DNA from: Neobacillus terrae
GTDB lineage: Bacteria; Bacillota; Bacilli; Bacillales; Cytobacillaceae
DNA: 64,000 nt
NCBI RefSeq assembly: GCF_011393025.1
Contig: NZ_JAAOEO010000003.1
Span: 310,001 to 374,000 of the forward strand
Reading direction: 5' to 3'
Positions within the stretch are counted from its first letter, which is position 1, and every line of letters starts with the position of its first letter. The position numbers and the translations under genes were made by a program. Of this stretch, positions 18,388 through 27,910 are shown piece by piece. Below the pieces are notes generated by a model. The model saw only the letters and a program-made list of their open reading frames with translations, searched no databases and was not told the origin of the DNA.

Positions 18388-20268
18388 TTAAACCATGATT
18401 TTACAGATGTTATTTGTAAACTCTACTGGATCCTGGATTGTTAAACCTTCAATCAGAAGCGCCTGGTTGTATAAAAGCTCGGTATACAGTTCAAACTTCT
18501 GTTTATCATTCTCAAAAGCAGCCTTTAATGACTCGAATACCTCGTGATTTGGATTAATCTCCAAGACCTTTTCCGCTTCGACATTTTGGCTGTTCGGCAT
18601 TGCTTTTAAAACTTTTTCCATTTCAATTGTTAGTTCACCAACCGTAGATAGGCAAACAGGATGGGATTTTAAGCGTTTTGATGCTTTTACTTCCTTTACT
18701 TTTCCGGATAGAATACCTCGCATAGCTTCAAAAAGTTCCTTGTTTTCCTTTTCCTCTGATTCGTTTTCCTTCTTTTCCTCTTCTGATTCAATACCAAGAT
18801 CGCCGCTAGAAACAGACTTAAACTCTTTTTCCTTATATGTGTTCAGCATCCTTACAGCAAATTCATCTATATCATCAGTAAAGTAAAGAATTTCATAACC
18901 TTTTTCAGCTACAAGCTCTGTTTGCGGAAGCTTTTCAATTCTTTCTGCCGATTCACCTGATGCATAGTAAATATACTTCTGATCCTCGGGCATTCTGGAG
19001 ACATATTCATCAAGAGTAACATTTTTCTTCTCTTTGGAAGAATAGAACATTAATAAATCCTGAAGCAAATCCTTATTGGCTCCGAAATCACTATAGACAC
19101 CGAACTTCAGCTGTCTGCCAAAGGATTTATAAAACTCTTCGTATTTTTCTCTTTCCTCTTTTAGAAGGCTAAGCAGTTCGCTTTTAATCTTTTTACTGAT
19201 ATTTTTCGCAATCAGCTTGAGCTGGCGGTCATGCTGCAGCATTTCTCGGGAAATATTAAGTGATAGGTCCTCAGAATCTACCATCCCTTTTACAAAGCTG
19301 AAATAGTCAGGGAGCAGGTCAGCACACTTATTCATAATCAAAACGCCATTAGAATATAGTTCAAGGCCCTTTTCATATTCAGGAGAGTAATAGTCAAATG
19401 GGATTTTCTCCGGAATAAATAGAATGGCATTATACCTGACCGCACCGTCCACACTAATATGAATATGCTTAAGCGGTTTGTCGAATCCGTAATGCTTTTC
19501 ATTATAAAAATTCGTATAATCCTCTTCTGTTAATTCACTTTTATTCTTTCTCCAAATTGGAACCATGCTGTTAACGGTTTGTTCTTCCTGGACACTTTCC
19601 CACTCGTCCTCGCTGCCTTCTTTCAGCTTGCTTGAGGTCACATCCATCTTAATTGGATAACGGATAAAGTCAGAGTACTTCTTAATGATTGACTTTAAGC
19701 TATACTCTTCCAAAAATTCATCGTAGTTCTCATCTTCGGTATTCTCTTTTATTTTTAAAATAATCTCTGTGCCGATTGTTTCTTTTTCAGCTGGCTCAAT
19801 GGTGTACCCTTCTGCACCAGTTGATTCCCATTTGAAGGCCTCGGAGCTTCCCAACGCCTTACTTTTAACTGTTACACTATCTGCCACCATGAAGGCTGCA
19901 TAAAATCCTACGCCAAATTGGCCGATGATATCATGGCCGTCTTTTAGCTCATTTTCATTTTTAAATGCCAGGGAGCCGCTCTTAGCAATTGTTCCAAGAT
20001 TGTTTTCAAGCTCTTCCTTCGTCATACCGATTCCGGTATCTGTCACCTTTAGGGTCCGGCTTTCCTTATTAGCTTCAATTTTTATGTAGTAACTGTCTTT
20101 TTCAAAGGTTAAAGAATCATCTGTTAAGGCCTTGTAATAGATTTTGTCGATTGCATCACTTGCATTCGAAATCAGCTCTCTTAAAAACACTTCACGCTTG
20201 GTATAAATGGAGTTAATCATCATTTCCAATAATCTTTTCGATTCTGCCTGAAATTGCTTTGTTTCCAT
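18388..20268 (-). CDS. htpG: Molecular chaperone HtpG (Hsp90)
   Basis: A 626-residue bacterial Hsp90, the usual length. The GHKL ATPase region shows [19 protein letters not shown] and [13 protein letters not shown]. The middle domain has [11 protein letters not shown], and the C-terminal dimerisation domain ends with the usual NQALLIEG region. It helps fold client proteins in the cytoplasm under stress. The gene stands alone behind a promoter with a perfect CIRCE element, implying HrcA repression. Confidence 0.97.
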   Translation of the reverse strand: METKQFQAESKRLLEMMINSIYTKREVFLRELISNASDAIDKIYYKALTDDSLTFEKDSYYIKIEANKESRTLKVTDTGIGMTKEELENNLGTIAKSGSLAFKNENELKDGHDIIGQFGVGFYAAFMVADSVTVKSKALGSSEAFKWESTGAEGYTIEPAEKETIGTEIILKIKENTEDENYDEFLEEYSLKSIIKKYSDFIRYPIKMDVTSSKLKEGSEDEWESVQEEQTVNSMVPIWRKNKSELTEEDYTNFYNEKHYGFDKPLKHIHISVDGAVRYNAILFIPEKIPFDYYSPEYEKGLELYSNGVLIMNKCADLLPDYFSFVKGMVDSEDLSLNISREMLQHDRQLKLIAKNISKKIKSELLSLLKEEREKYEEFYKSFGRQLKFGVYSDFGANKDLLQDLLMFYSSKEKKNVTLDEYVSRMPEDQKYIYYASGESAERIEKLPQTELVAEKGYEILYFTDDIDEFAVRMLNTYKEKEFKSVSSGDLGIESEEEKKENESEEKENKELFEAMRGILSGKVKEVKASKRLKSHPVCLSTVGELTIEMEKVLKAMPNSQNVEAEKVLEINPNHEVFESLKAAFENDKQKFELYTELLYNQALLIEGLTIQDPVEFTNNICKIMV

Positions 20269-20324
20269 AATTGCATTCTCCTTTCGTAAAACGTTTTATT
20301 TTTTAGTAGTAGTTAAGCATATCA

Positions 20325-20351
20325 TTAGCACTCATAATAAGAGAGTGCTAA
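20325..20351 (-). promoter_or_regulatory. CIRCE element (HrcA operator) of htpG
   Basis: TTAGCACTC-N9-GAGTGCTAA is present without mismatch. It sits about 60-80 bp upstream of the htpG ATG and just downstream of the putative promoter, the normal place for HrcA repression. Confidence 0.97.
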
Positions 20352-20360
20352 TCAATATTT

Positions 20361-20389
20361 ATTTATCATATTTTATTTGTTTGTGTCAA
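20361..20389 (-). promoter_or_regulatory. htpG sigma-A promoter
   Basis: On the minus strand a perfect -35 TTGACA (20384-20389) is followed after 16-17 bp by GATAAAT (about 20361-20367). The CIRCE starts about ten bases downstream, overlapping the expected transcription start. Confidence 0.65.
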
Positions 20390-20403
20390 TATGTAAAAAT
20401 TAA

Positions 20404-20431
20404 GGAAGATAGCGTTTACCCGCTTATCTCC
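20404..20431 (-). terminator. Putative galM terminator
   Basis: GGAGATAAGCG and CGCTATCTTCC can pair with small bulges and are followed on the minus strand by TTAATTTTT. It separates galM from the htpG promoter. Confidence 0.6.
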
Positions 20432-20461
20432 CTCTATTGCTATTTTATTTATTTATTAACT

Positions 20462-21514
20462 TTACTGTGAAAAAAAGCGATACTTAGTAGTAGATTTAAA
20501 TGTTTCTTCAGGGTTTAATACGATTGAAGGAAACTCGGGATGATGAATGGCATCCGGATAGCCCTGAACCTCCAGGCAGACACCCAAATAGTTTTTAGTT
20601 GGTAAATTGCCTGAAAGAGTATAAGGTTCCTCCTCAAGCTGATTCGCCGAGTAAAGAACCACGCAGGGCTGGTCGGTTGTTACCATTAATGAACGGCCGC
20701 TTTCTTGATCCCTTAGCTCAATCATGTTTTCCCCAGGGTTTGTAAAAAGAAGCGGATGATCATAACCGTTTCCTACCATCACATTCTGAGGATTTGACGA
20801 ATAAATACCTTGCTTTATTTTTTGGCCGTTTCGAAAGTTAAAAGGTGTTCCTTTTGACTCAATCATCTTTCCAGTCGGAAGCATATCGGAATCCAGCTCC
20901 AAAAAGCGGTCGCTATCAAACTTCAGAACATGTTCGGAACAGTCTCTTTTTAAGTTTCCGCTTAAGTTAAAGTAAGAGTGGTTCGTAAAGTTTACCAGTG
21001 TTTTTTGATCAGTTTTGGCTTCATAAGTAATACTTAATTCATTATCGTTTGTTAAAATATACTTTACTGTTGTTTCTAAGTTCCCTGGGTAGCCTTCTTC
21101 ACCATCAGGGCTTTTGTAAAAAAACTTCACACCCACCGACCCTGATTCCTCTATTTTCTCAGTTTCCCATATTACAAGGCTGAACCCTTTTTCACCGCCA
21201 TGCAAATGGTTCGAGGAGTCATTGGCAGTTAAATGGTATGTCTTTCCATCCAGCTCAAACTCTGCCTTTCCAATCCTTCCTGCTACCCTTCCGACAACGG
21301 CTCCAAAATAGGGGGACCATTTTGGGTAGGCTTCGAATTTATCGAAACCCAGGACAACATTTTCAAAAACTCCATTGCGGTCGGGAACAAATAGTTTCGT
21401 AATGACACAGCCATAGTTCAAACAGGATACCGACATATCATTATCGTTAACCAATGTATATTCAATAACCTGTTCTCCCTCATGATAGCCGAAATGTCTC
21501 TCATTAACTTCCAT
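20462..21514 (-). CDS. galM: Aldose 1-epimerase (galactose mutarotase)
   Basis: A 350-residue mutarotase that interconverts alpha and beta anomers of galactose or glucose, feeding the Leloir pathway. Landmarks are VVGRVAGRI near the N-terminus, the catalytic His in NHSYFNLSG, and the C-terminal GVCLEVQGYPDAI, whose Glu is the catalytic base. It lies downstream of the mglBAC importer with the same orientation but behind a separate terminator, so joint induction by galactose is likely but not proven. Confidence 0.93.
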   Translation of the reverse strand: MEVNERHFGYHEGEQVIEYTLVNDNDMSVSCLNYGCVITKLFVPDRNGVFENVVLGFDKFEAYPKWSPYFGAVVGRVAGRIGKAEFELDGKTYHLTANDSSNHLHGGEKGFSLVIWETEKIEESGSVGVKFFYKSPDGEEGYPGNLETTVKYILTNDNELSITYEAKTDQKTLVNFTNHSYFNLSGNLKRDCSEHVLKFDSDRFLELDSDMLPTGKMIESKGTPFNFRNGQKIKQGIYSSNPQNVMVGNGYDHPLLFTNPGENMIELRDQESGRSLMVTTDQPCVVLYSANQLEEEPYTLSGNLPTKNYLGVCLEVQGYPDAIHHPEFPSIVLNPEETFKSTTKYRFFSQ

Positions 21515-21844
21515 CGATTCTCCACTCCTTCATCCTTTTCGTTCTTTTAATGATAGGATCATCGATTAAAATAACTACTATTCTATAGCCCCCAGCGTGC
21601 ATTTAAAACCTTTTTTAAAACCGGCAAGTATCAAATTCAAATTTCAAATTTTGTTTAGCTGGAATGAGATACTCCTCATGTACGGGTGCGCCCCCGCTGT
21701 TATCGCCGCTACACTATCTGTCTGCCTGCTATATTCACAACTGTATAATGGACATTCGGAAGCTCATAATAATGCTTTGCATTTTTTGTTACTCCTTTTT
21801 CTGTCTCCGCCCCATTTGGGGTCACGGTATAATGGCTAAAGCGC
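21515..21844. other. Intergenic region, no gene recognised
   Basis: This is the bulk of the 402-bp gap between galM and mglC. I see no convincing start with an RBS, no recognisable riboswitch and no repeat of the families found elsewhere in the window. The galM promoter must lie here, but no clear -35/-10 pair stands out. Confidence 0.5.
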
Positions 21845-21892
21845 AAAACCCCTTCAATGGTGTGCTAAAATTTGCACGGATCATTAAAGGGG
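21845..21892 (-). terminator. mglC terminator
   Basis: CCCCTTTAATG pairs with CATTGAAGGGG across a loop that itself holds a GTGC/GCAC stem. On the minus strand TTTTGCGC follows. It ends the mgl operon. Confidence 0.75.
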
Positions 21893-21916
21893 CCTTTTAA
21901 ATATAAAAATATCAAA

Positions 21917-22930
21917 TTATTTTTTCTTTGCGTGTTTACGCATGTCAAAGGCAACAGCTACAACAATGATTAATCCTTTAACGATGTACTGGATATATGG
22001 ACTAACACCCAGGAAGGCAAGACCATAGTTAATTACCTGGAAAATAAGAACCCCTGTAATAACTCCAGGAACTGTTCCAATACCTCCTGATAGTGATACA
22101 CCGCCTACAACGCAAGCCGCGATGGCATCAAGCTCGTACATATTACCTGTATTGTTGGTCGCACTGCCAACACGTCCAGCTTCAAGCGTACCAGAGAAAC
22201 CATATAGAAGACCGGCAATCATATAGATAATAATAATGTTTCTAGCAACGTTTACACCGGAAACCTTTGCTGCTTCAGGGTTACCGCCAATCGCATACAT
22301 GTTTTTTCCAAGCTGTGTTTTATTCCACATTACCCAGATTAATATAGACGCGATAATAGCATATAACAAAAGGTAAGGAATTTCGTATTGTCCTACTGGA
22401 ATTCCGCGCTGTGCAAAGGTAGTAAAGCTTTGGCTTAGTCCCCCAATCGGCTGCGCACCGTATGGAGGGCGGTCAAAGTAAATGGAAGTAATCCCGTACA
22501 CACCAATCATCATTCCCAAAGTCGCAATAAAGGGCGGTACATGCAGTTTTGAAACAATTACCCCGTTAACAGCACCAATCAATCCTGTCACAGCCATTGC
22601 TATAAGAATTGGTACAATTAATGGTAATTCTGCAAGATGCGGATACATTTTATAGGCATAATCAGATGCCTGTAAAAGCGATGCTGAAACAACGGCTGCT
22701 AGACCAACCATACGTCCTGCGGATAAATCCGTACCAGCAGTAATCAGGATGCCGGCCATTCCAAGCGCAATAATAATCCTTGATGAGGACTGGCTTAAAA
22801 TATTGATCAGGTTTGTCATCGATAGAAAGTCTGGTGAAGCAACAACGATTCCAATGACAAGCAGTACTAAAAACACATAAATTACATTATCAAAAAGCCA
22901 TTTCGATATATTCGATTTTTTTGTAGCCAT
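21917..22930 (-). CDS. mglC: Galactose/methyl-galactoside ABC transporter permease MglC
   Basis: A 337-residue permease of the ribose/galactose class with about 9-10 helices. It is very close to E. coli MglC: SSSRIIIALGMAGILIT, GTDLSAGRMVGLAAVVSA, AIGGNPEAAKVSGVNV and NMYELDAIAACVVGGVSLSGG are all present. It forms the membrane channel of the importer with the MglA ATPase. It starts 12 bp after mglA and ends at a terminator. Confidence 0.94.
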   Translation of the reverse strand: MATKKSNISKWLFDNVIYVFLVLLVIGIVVASPDFLSMTNLINILSQSSSRIIIALGMAGILITAGTDLSAGRMVGLAAVVSASLLQASDYAYKMYPHLAELPLIVPILIAMAVTGLIGAVNGVIVSKLHVPPFIATLGMMIGVYGITSIYFDRPPYGAQPIGGLSQSFTTFAQRGIPVGQYEIPYLLLYAIIASILIWVMWNKTQLGKNMYAIGGNPEAAKVSGVNVARNIIIIYMIAGLLYGFSGTLEAGRVGSATNNTGNMYELDAIAACVVGGVSLSGGIGTVPGVITGVLIFQVINYGLAFLGVSPYIQYIVKGLIIVVAVAFDMRKHAKKK

Positions 22931-22942
22931 TAATATCCCCTC

Positions 22943-24445
22943 CTAATACAATGCTGCCAATCGCATAATTTCTTCTTGTGTAGTCGTTTTTGTATTGACG
23001 ATTCCAGCTGCTTTTCCATTACTCATAACTAAAATGCGATCTGTTACTCCCAATAGCTCAGGCATTTCTGAAGAAATCATAATGATTCCTTTTCCTTCTG
23101 CTGCGAGGTTATTGATAAGCTGATAAATTTCAAACTTGGCGCCAACATCAATACCCCTTGTCGGTTCATCAAGCAATAGGATATCAGGTCTTGTTAATAG
23201 CCAGCGGCCGATAATAACCTTTTGCTGATTTCCTCCGGACAGGCTTCCTATTGACGTTTTCTGTGATGGCGTTTTAACCTTCATAGAGTCAATAACCCAC
23301 TTTGTATCGTCGTGCACCTTGCTGTCAGATAAGAAAATACCTTTTTTGTACTGCTTTAGGTTTGCTATGATAGAGTTAAAGCTGATGCTCAATTCAGGAT
23401 AAATTCCTGTCGTTCTTCTTTCTTCCGTCACAAGGGCAAATCCATTTTTGATAGCCTTCTGTGGTGTATCGTTTTTAACCGCTTTGCCCCTAAGCTCAAT
23501 CGTCCCGGATTTTAATGATCTTAATCCAAATAATGCCTCTACTACCTCTGTGCGTTTGGATCCAACGAGCCCTGCTATTCCTAAAATTTCGCCTTTTCTC
23601 AGTTCAAAGCTAACATTTGAAAAGGATGGCTGGGTTTCAGCAGTAAAACCCTTAACCTTTAAAATTACCTCTTCAGGTTCATTAATTTTTTCAGGGAAGC
23701 GCTGAGATAAATCACGGCCAACCATCAGTTTAATAATTTCATTGGTTGTCAGTTCTTTTGCATCTTTAGTGGTGATATACTGGCCATCGCGCATGATGGT
23801 CACTTCATCCGAGATTTTCAGTATTTCTTCCATTTTGTGAGAGATATAGATAATGGCCACATTTTCGCTTTGAAGCCTTTTAATAATTCTAAATAAATGA
23901 TTTACTTCAGTCTCTGTTAACGATGAAGTCGGTTCATCCATAACAATGATTTTTGAGTGATACGAAACAGCTTTTGCAATTTCAACCATTTGCATCTCGG
24001 ATACAGATAAGGTGCTTACCTTACTGCGCGGATCAATATTAATATCAAGGCTTTGAAAAATTGCTTTCGTATCTTCATACATTTTCTTTTCATCAATAAA
24101 TATCCCTTTATGGGGATATCGGCCAAGCCAGATATTATCCATTACATTCTGCTGGCGGACCTGGTTCAGCTCCTGGTGGACCATGGAAACTCCATTTTCA
24201 AGCGCTTGCTTTGAACTGGTAAATTGGACTTCCTTTCCGTCAAAGAAGATTTTTCCTTCATCCATAGAGTAAATGCCAAACAGGCATTTCATTAAAGTGG
24301 ATTTTCCTGCACCATTTTCGCCCATTAAGGCATGGACCGAGCCGGCCTTTACTTTAAGCGAAACATTATTAAGAGCAACAACCCCGGGGAATCTTTTAGT
24401 TAAGTTTTGCATCTCAAGTAAATAAGTATTACCTGCTTCTGACAT
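22943..24445 (-). CDS. mglA: Galactose/methyl-galactoside ABC transporter ATPase MglA
   Basis: A 500-residue double ATPase typical of CUT2 sugar importers. The first half has Walker [24 protein letters not shown] and VMDEPTSSL. The degenerate second half has GLVGSKRTE in place of a full Walker A, then [15 protein letters not shown] and [15 protein letters not shown]. It acts with MglC and the binding protein MglB. The 546-bp gap to mglB is unusual and contains hairpins. Confidence 0.94.
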   Translation of the reverse strand: MSEAGNTYLLEMQNLTKRFPGVVALNNVSLKVKAGSVHALMGENGAGKSTLMKCLFGIYSMDEGKIFFDGKEVQFTSSKQALENGVSMVHQELNQVRQQNVMDNIWLGRYPHKGIFIDEKKMYEDTKAIFQSLDINIDPRSKVSTLSVSEMQMVEIAKAVSYHSKIIVMDEPTSSLTETEVNHLFRIIKRLQSENVAIIYISHKMEEILKISDEVTIMRDGQYITTKDAKELTTNEIIKLMVGRDLSQRFPEKINEPEEVILKVKGFTAETQPSFSNVSFELRKGEILGIAGLVGSKRTEVVEALFGLRSLKSGTIELRGKAVKNDTPQKAIKNGFALVTEERRTTGIYPELSISFNSIIANLKQYKKGIFLSDSKVHDDTKWVIDSMKVKTPSQKTSIGSLSGGNQQKVIIGRWLLTRPDILLLDEPTRGIDVGAKFEIYQLINNLAAEGKGIIMISSEMPELLGVTDRILVMSNGKAAGIVNTKTTTQEEIMRLAALY

Positions 24446-24552
24446 GAGCGAACCTCCTCGCTATACTATTAAAAAATATAAGAAACCCTATATCAGTGCG
24501 TACCATGATTTAATTGCTATTCATTTCGGTACCGTTTCTGGATTTACAGCCC

Positions 24553-24639
24553 CGAACGAAAGAAAAGAACCGAAATTCTTTTCCTTCGTTCGAGGAGCGC
24601 CCGGGCGAAAAATAATTCCCACGTTCCGGGCGCTTTTTT
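24553..24639 (+). terminator. Two adjacent hairpins, the second terminator-like on the plus strand
   Basis: An 18-bp imperfect stem (24553-24570 with 24575-24592) is followed by GCGCCCGG/CCGGGCGC (24597-24604 with 24626-24633) and then TTTTTT. The T-run makes it a terminator for plus-strand transcription, although no plus-strand gene is evident. On the minus strand it would only form a strong RNA hairpin within the mgl operon. Confidence 0.6.
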
Positions 24640-24740
24640 GCTTCTATTGACCATATTTTGTGAACCTCGAACAAGTTTAAGCAATCTAGCTTCAGCGCCC
24701 AGCCAGGTTTTCCTCAGGAATATGCTGCTTTGAATATCTT

Positions 24741-24948
24741 GTGAGAATCATGACCATAGGTGATGATTCTCACAGCTCGGAGTCATAAGCCAACTCACTC
24801 CAGAAATCAGGACATGCAACGCTACGGAAGCGTCCGCATCGCACGAAGGAAAAGCTTTAGCTTTTCCGAGGATGACTGCATGATTCGTCTTATGCCTGTC
24901 GGAGGCCCACAGGATGTGGGTCAGGAAGGCGTTGCCACAGGATGTGGC
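24741..24948. repeat. Five-hairpin palindromic element between mglB and mglA
   Basis: Five short perfect or near-perfect palindromes lie in about 210 bp. They are GTGAGAATCAT (24741-24773), ACGCT (24819-24833), GGAAAAGCT (24848-24867), GGCCCACA (24904-24922) and GCCACA (24934-24948). The last two share an identical ACAGGATGT loop core. The spacing and palindromes suggest a REP-like intergenic element that could stabilise the upstream mglB mRNA. Overlapping open frames here look like by-products of the palindromes. Confidence 0.65.
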
Positions 24949-24991
24949 GGATTTAGCCTTTCATCATCTAACCAGGGCGCTTACGCCTTTT

Positions 24992-26047
24992 TTACTTGTA
25001 TGCGTCTTTTCCAACTTGGATGTTCGTTTTATCAACTTGAACATACGGAACGCGGACAGCTTTTTTATCATCAAGCTTCCACTCAGTTCCAGCAAGAACA
25101 TCTTTGCCTTTTGCAGCATTTGCAGCAAGCTGAACAGTTGCTTTACCCTGGTTCTTGGCATCGTTCAGGATTGATCCAACCATTTTTCCTTTTTCAATCA
25201 TTTCAAGAGCTTCCGGAATCGCATCAACACCTACAACCGGCATAAACTTGTCACCGCTGAAATAGCCAGCCTTTTCAAGTGAAGCAATTGCTCCTAAAGC
25301 CATACCGTCGTTGTTAGCAATGACGAATTCAATTTTATCGCTATATTTTGCAAGCCAAGCATCCATTTTCTCAGTTGCTTTTGTTGCATCCCACATTGCT
25401 GTATCCATTGCAAGCTCGTCTACTTGAATACCCTTTTGTTTAATTGTATCTACAGCATATTTAGTACGGGCTTCTGCGTCAGGATGTCCAGGCTCACCTT
25501 TAAGCAGAACGTACTGCAGCTTGCCGTCATGGTTCTTGTCCCACTTATCTTTATTTGCTTCCCATGCCTTCGCAATCATTTCACCCTGAAGAACACCTGA
25601 CTCTGAGGAAGTTGTTCCAACATAGTAAGCTTTATCGTAGCCTTTTAAAACTTTTTCATCTGGCTCTTTGTTGAAGAAAATAACAGGAATGTTTTTAGGT
25701 TTTGCTTTATCAATGATCGTTTGAGCTGCCTTAGGGTCTACTAGGTTAATAGCAAGAGATTTTGCTCCTTTGGCAATCAGCGTATCAACTTGTTCAATCT
25801 GCTTGGACTGGTCGTTTTGGGAGTCATTCAGCATAAGCTTTACATTTCCTTTTGCTGCATCTTCCATTGCACGGCGAACATAAGACATAAAGTTATCATC
25901 AAACTTATAGATTGTGGCTCCCACTGCCGGATTACCGCTGTCTTTGCCGGAACCCCCAGATCCGCCAGTTGAACTGCTGCAGCCAGTGGCTAACAGAATG
26001 CTCGATGCTACCGTTAAGGACAAAACTAAACCTTTTTTCTTAAACAT
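24992..26047 (-). CDS. mglB: Galactose/glucose-binding lipoprotein MglB
   Basis: A 351-residue solute-binding lipoprotein (periplasmic-binding type I). It has a signal peptide with a lipobox-like LATGC (Cys23) and a Ser/Gly linker. The mature protein begins AVGATIYKFDDNFMSYVRRA, as in galactose/glucose-binding protein, and NDSQNDQSKQIEQVDTLIAKG is equally typical. A calcium-site-like loop WDKNHDGKLQYV is also present. It captures sugar for MglAC. The RBS AAAGGAG precedes the ATG. Confidence 0.93.
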   Translation of the reverse strand: MFKKKGLVLSLTVASSILLATGCSSSTGGSGGSGKDSGNPAVGATIYKFDDNFMSYVRRAMEDAAKGNVKLMLNDSQNDQSKQIEQVDTLIAKGAKSLAINLVDPKAAQTIIDKAKPKNIPVIFFNKEPDEKVLKGYDKAYYVGTTSSESGVLQGEMIAKAWEANKDKWDKNHDGKLQYVLLKGEPGHPDAEARTKYAVDTIKQKGIQVDELAMDTAMWDATKATEKMDAWLAKYSDKIEFVIANNDGMALGAIASLEKAGYFSGDKFMPVVGVDAIPEALEMIEKGKMVGSILNDAKNQGKATVQLAANAAKGKDVLAGTEWKLDDKKAVRVPYVQVDKTNIQVGKDAYK

Positions 26048-26281
26048 GTCATCATTCTCCTTTTATATGTTTATAAAGACATTTGGCAGGCTGCTATTGA
26101 CAGCGCAGCCATTCTTGCTGAAAGCCCTTACAAATATAGTAGCATGGGAGATTTTTAATAAGTCCTAAAATCTATAGCACTAATTTGTGATTTTCTAGAT
26201 TATTTTGCCAATGCTGAAATGTTTTTGTAACAATTACTATTTCAAAAAAGCGGAAAACACTATATATATCGTAAAAAATTG

Positions 26282-26307
26282 AAAAAGCCCGGTTCTATTT
26301 ACCGGGC
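26282..26307 (-). terminator. Terminator after the response-regulator gene
   Basis: GCCCGGT / ACCGGGC with a 7-nt loop is followed on the minus strand by TTTTT. It separates the sensory operon from mglB. The remaining gap to the mglB start (26048-26281) holds the mgl promoter, which I could not place with confidence. Confidence 0.88.
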
Positions 26308-26314
26308 CATTTTG

Positions 26315-27910
26315 TTAATTTTCAGCTGTCACAGCCGCTGTCTTCCTAAATTCTGACGGGGACAGGCCTGTCTGTTTTCTAAATACACGGCTAAAATAGT
26401 TAGGGTCCTTATAGCCTATTGAATAACAAATCTCTTTTAAACTTTTTTCCTGATCCAGCAAAGCCGTTTTCGCCTGCTTTATTCTTATTTCAGTCAAGTA
26501 ATCGATAAAGGTCATGCCAAAACGATCTTTAAAGAGTTTACTAAAATAATAAGGGCTGAGGCCAACATATTCTGCAACAAATTCCAGGGTTAGAGAATCG
26601 CCATAATGATTTTCAATATACTCTTTTGCTTTATGGAGCATTCCCTTTGCCTGGTTATTTCTCCAAACCTGGACATGATGGACAACTGACATTAAATGTG
26701 ATTTTCCTGTGTCAATAACTGTCATCATATTATCCCCCTCATCAATGGAAGGAGTCCGTTCATAATTTATACCTAGTTCATGAAGCATTCGGGAAATGAG
26801 GATGAACATTTCCTCAAAGGACTTTTTAATAAAAGATCTATCTGTTTCCTTACCTGTAAGTTTTTTAACAAAGGAATCAAAGTCAAACAGAACCTGGCTG
26901 GCATCTCCCTCTCGCAATGCATCGAGCAGTCTTTTCTCGGCCTCCAAAATGCCTGCATCACCAGCATTCTCTGCTGACCCCTGCTTATCACCAAATAAAT
27001 ATTTTCGAAAAGGAACCTTTAAAAGCTCATGGAGGGCTTTAACCGATTCCTGATAGGATTTATTTAATTCATTTGCACGGTTGTAAGGAAGGCCAATTCC
27101 TATCCTTAGTTCGGATTGGAATCTTTTTTGATATAAACTATTGAGATTTTCGATTATCGCAACAGCATTAGTTTTAAAATTTGCCTTTTCTGTTGCCTTC
27201 TGGCCCAAAAATAGAACGGCTGTCTGCATATCTGTCATTGGGCCAACTACAGCCTCATGCTTTTTGGATATGGATTTAAGCTCTTCCTTTAGCCATAAAT
27301 ACCTTTCCTGTTTTTCCTCCCTTGAAAGGTCGGAATTCTGTGAAGCCAGGGAGATAAGCATGATATATCCATAGGTAATCTCCACACCGAGCAGCTGGCT
27401 CCATTCTTCAAAGGTAATGTCCTGTACCTGGTTCACTAATAACGATGAAACCCATTCTTTTTGGGCGATAGATACAGCGCGGTCCAGGTTTTTCTTTAAG
27501 TTTTGCTGCTCTTCCTTTTGTTTGCGCTCTTGTATAATTTCATCGGCAACACGACCAAGACTTGCAAGAATATCTTTTTTGCTGCTCGGCTTTAGAATAT
27601 ACTCCTTTACTCCCTGCTGCATGACCTCTTTGGCATATTCAAATGTATTAAAGGCTGAAACCATAATGAAACGGATACCCGGTTCTAATTTTTTGATTTC
27701 TTTCACCGCCTGGACTCCATCAATACCTGGCATCTTAATGTCCATAAAAATAATATCAGGCTTGTGTTCCTGGGCCATTTCTATCGCTTTTCTTCCGTTT
27801 GGGGCTTCACCTATTACAGCCACATCGGGAGTGCTGCTATTTATAATTTTCGTCAATGCCTTTCGTTCAAGCACCTCGTCATCCACGATTAAAATTTTCA
27901 ACACGGCCAT
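26315..27910 (-). CDS. AraC-type response regulator (YesN family)
   Basis: A 531-residue two-component regulator. The receiver domain (1-120) has the acidic pair DDE at 10-12, phospho-acceptor Asp57 in IIFMDIKMPG, and Lys in EYILKP. A long middle region follows, and the C-terminus has two AraC helix-turn-helix motifs (LEFVAEYVGLSPYYFSKLFK and LKEICYSIGYKDPNYFSRVF). Its start overlaps the kinase gene by 32 bp. The downstream mglBAC operon is the likely target. Confidence 0.93.
   Translation of the reverse strand: MAVLKILIVDDEVLERKALTKIINSSTPDVAVIGEAPNGRKAIEMAQEHKPDIIFMDIKMPGIDGVQAVKEIKKLEPGIRFIMVSAFNTFEYAKEVMQQGVKEYILKPSSKKDILASLGRVADEIIQERKQKEEQQNLKKNLDRAVSIAQKEWVSSLLVNQVQDITFEEWSQLLGVEITYGYIMLISLASQNSDLSREEKQERYLWLKEELKSISKKHEAVVGPMTDMQTAVLFLGQKATEKANFKTNAVAIIENLNSLYQKRFQSELRIGIGLPYNRANELNKSYQESVKALHELLKVPFRKYLFGDKQGSAENAGDAGILEAEKRLLDALREGDASQVLFDFDSFVKKLTGKETDRSFIKKSFEEMFILISRMLHELGINYERTPSIDEGDNMMTVIDTGKSHLMSVVHHVQVWRNNQAKGMLHKAKEYIENHYGDSLTLEFVAEYVGLSPYYFSKLFKDRFGMTFIDYLTEIRIKQAKTALLDQEKSLKEICYSIGYKDPNYFSRVFRKQTGLSPSEFRKTAAVTAEN

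Noticed and set aside
24444-25245. Plus-strand open frames between mglA and mglB and inside mglB
   Set aside because: They coincide with the palindromic element and the antisense of mglB, have no RBS, and show no recognisable protein.
26090-26120. Hairpin GGCTGC/GCAGCC in the mglB leader as a riboswitch
   Set aside because: Only a 6-bp stem with no conserved aptamer features and no terminator or anti-terminator.
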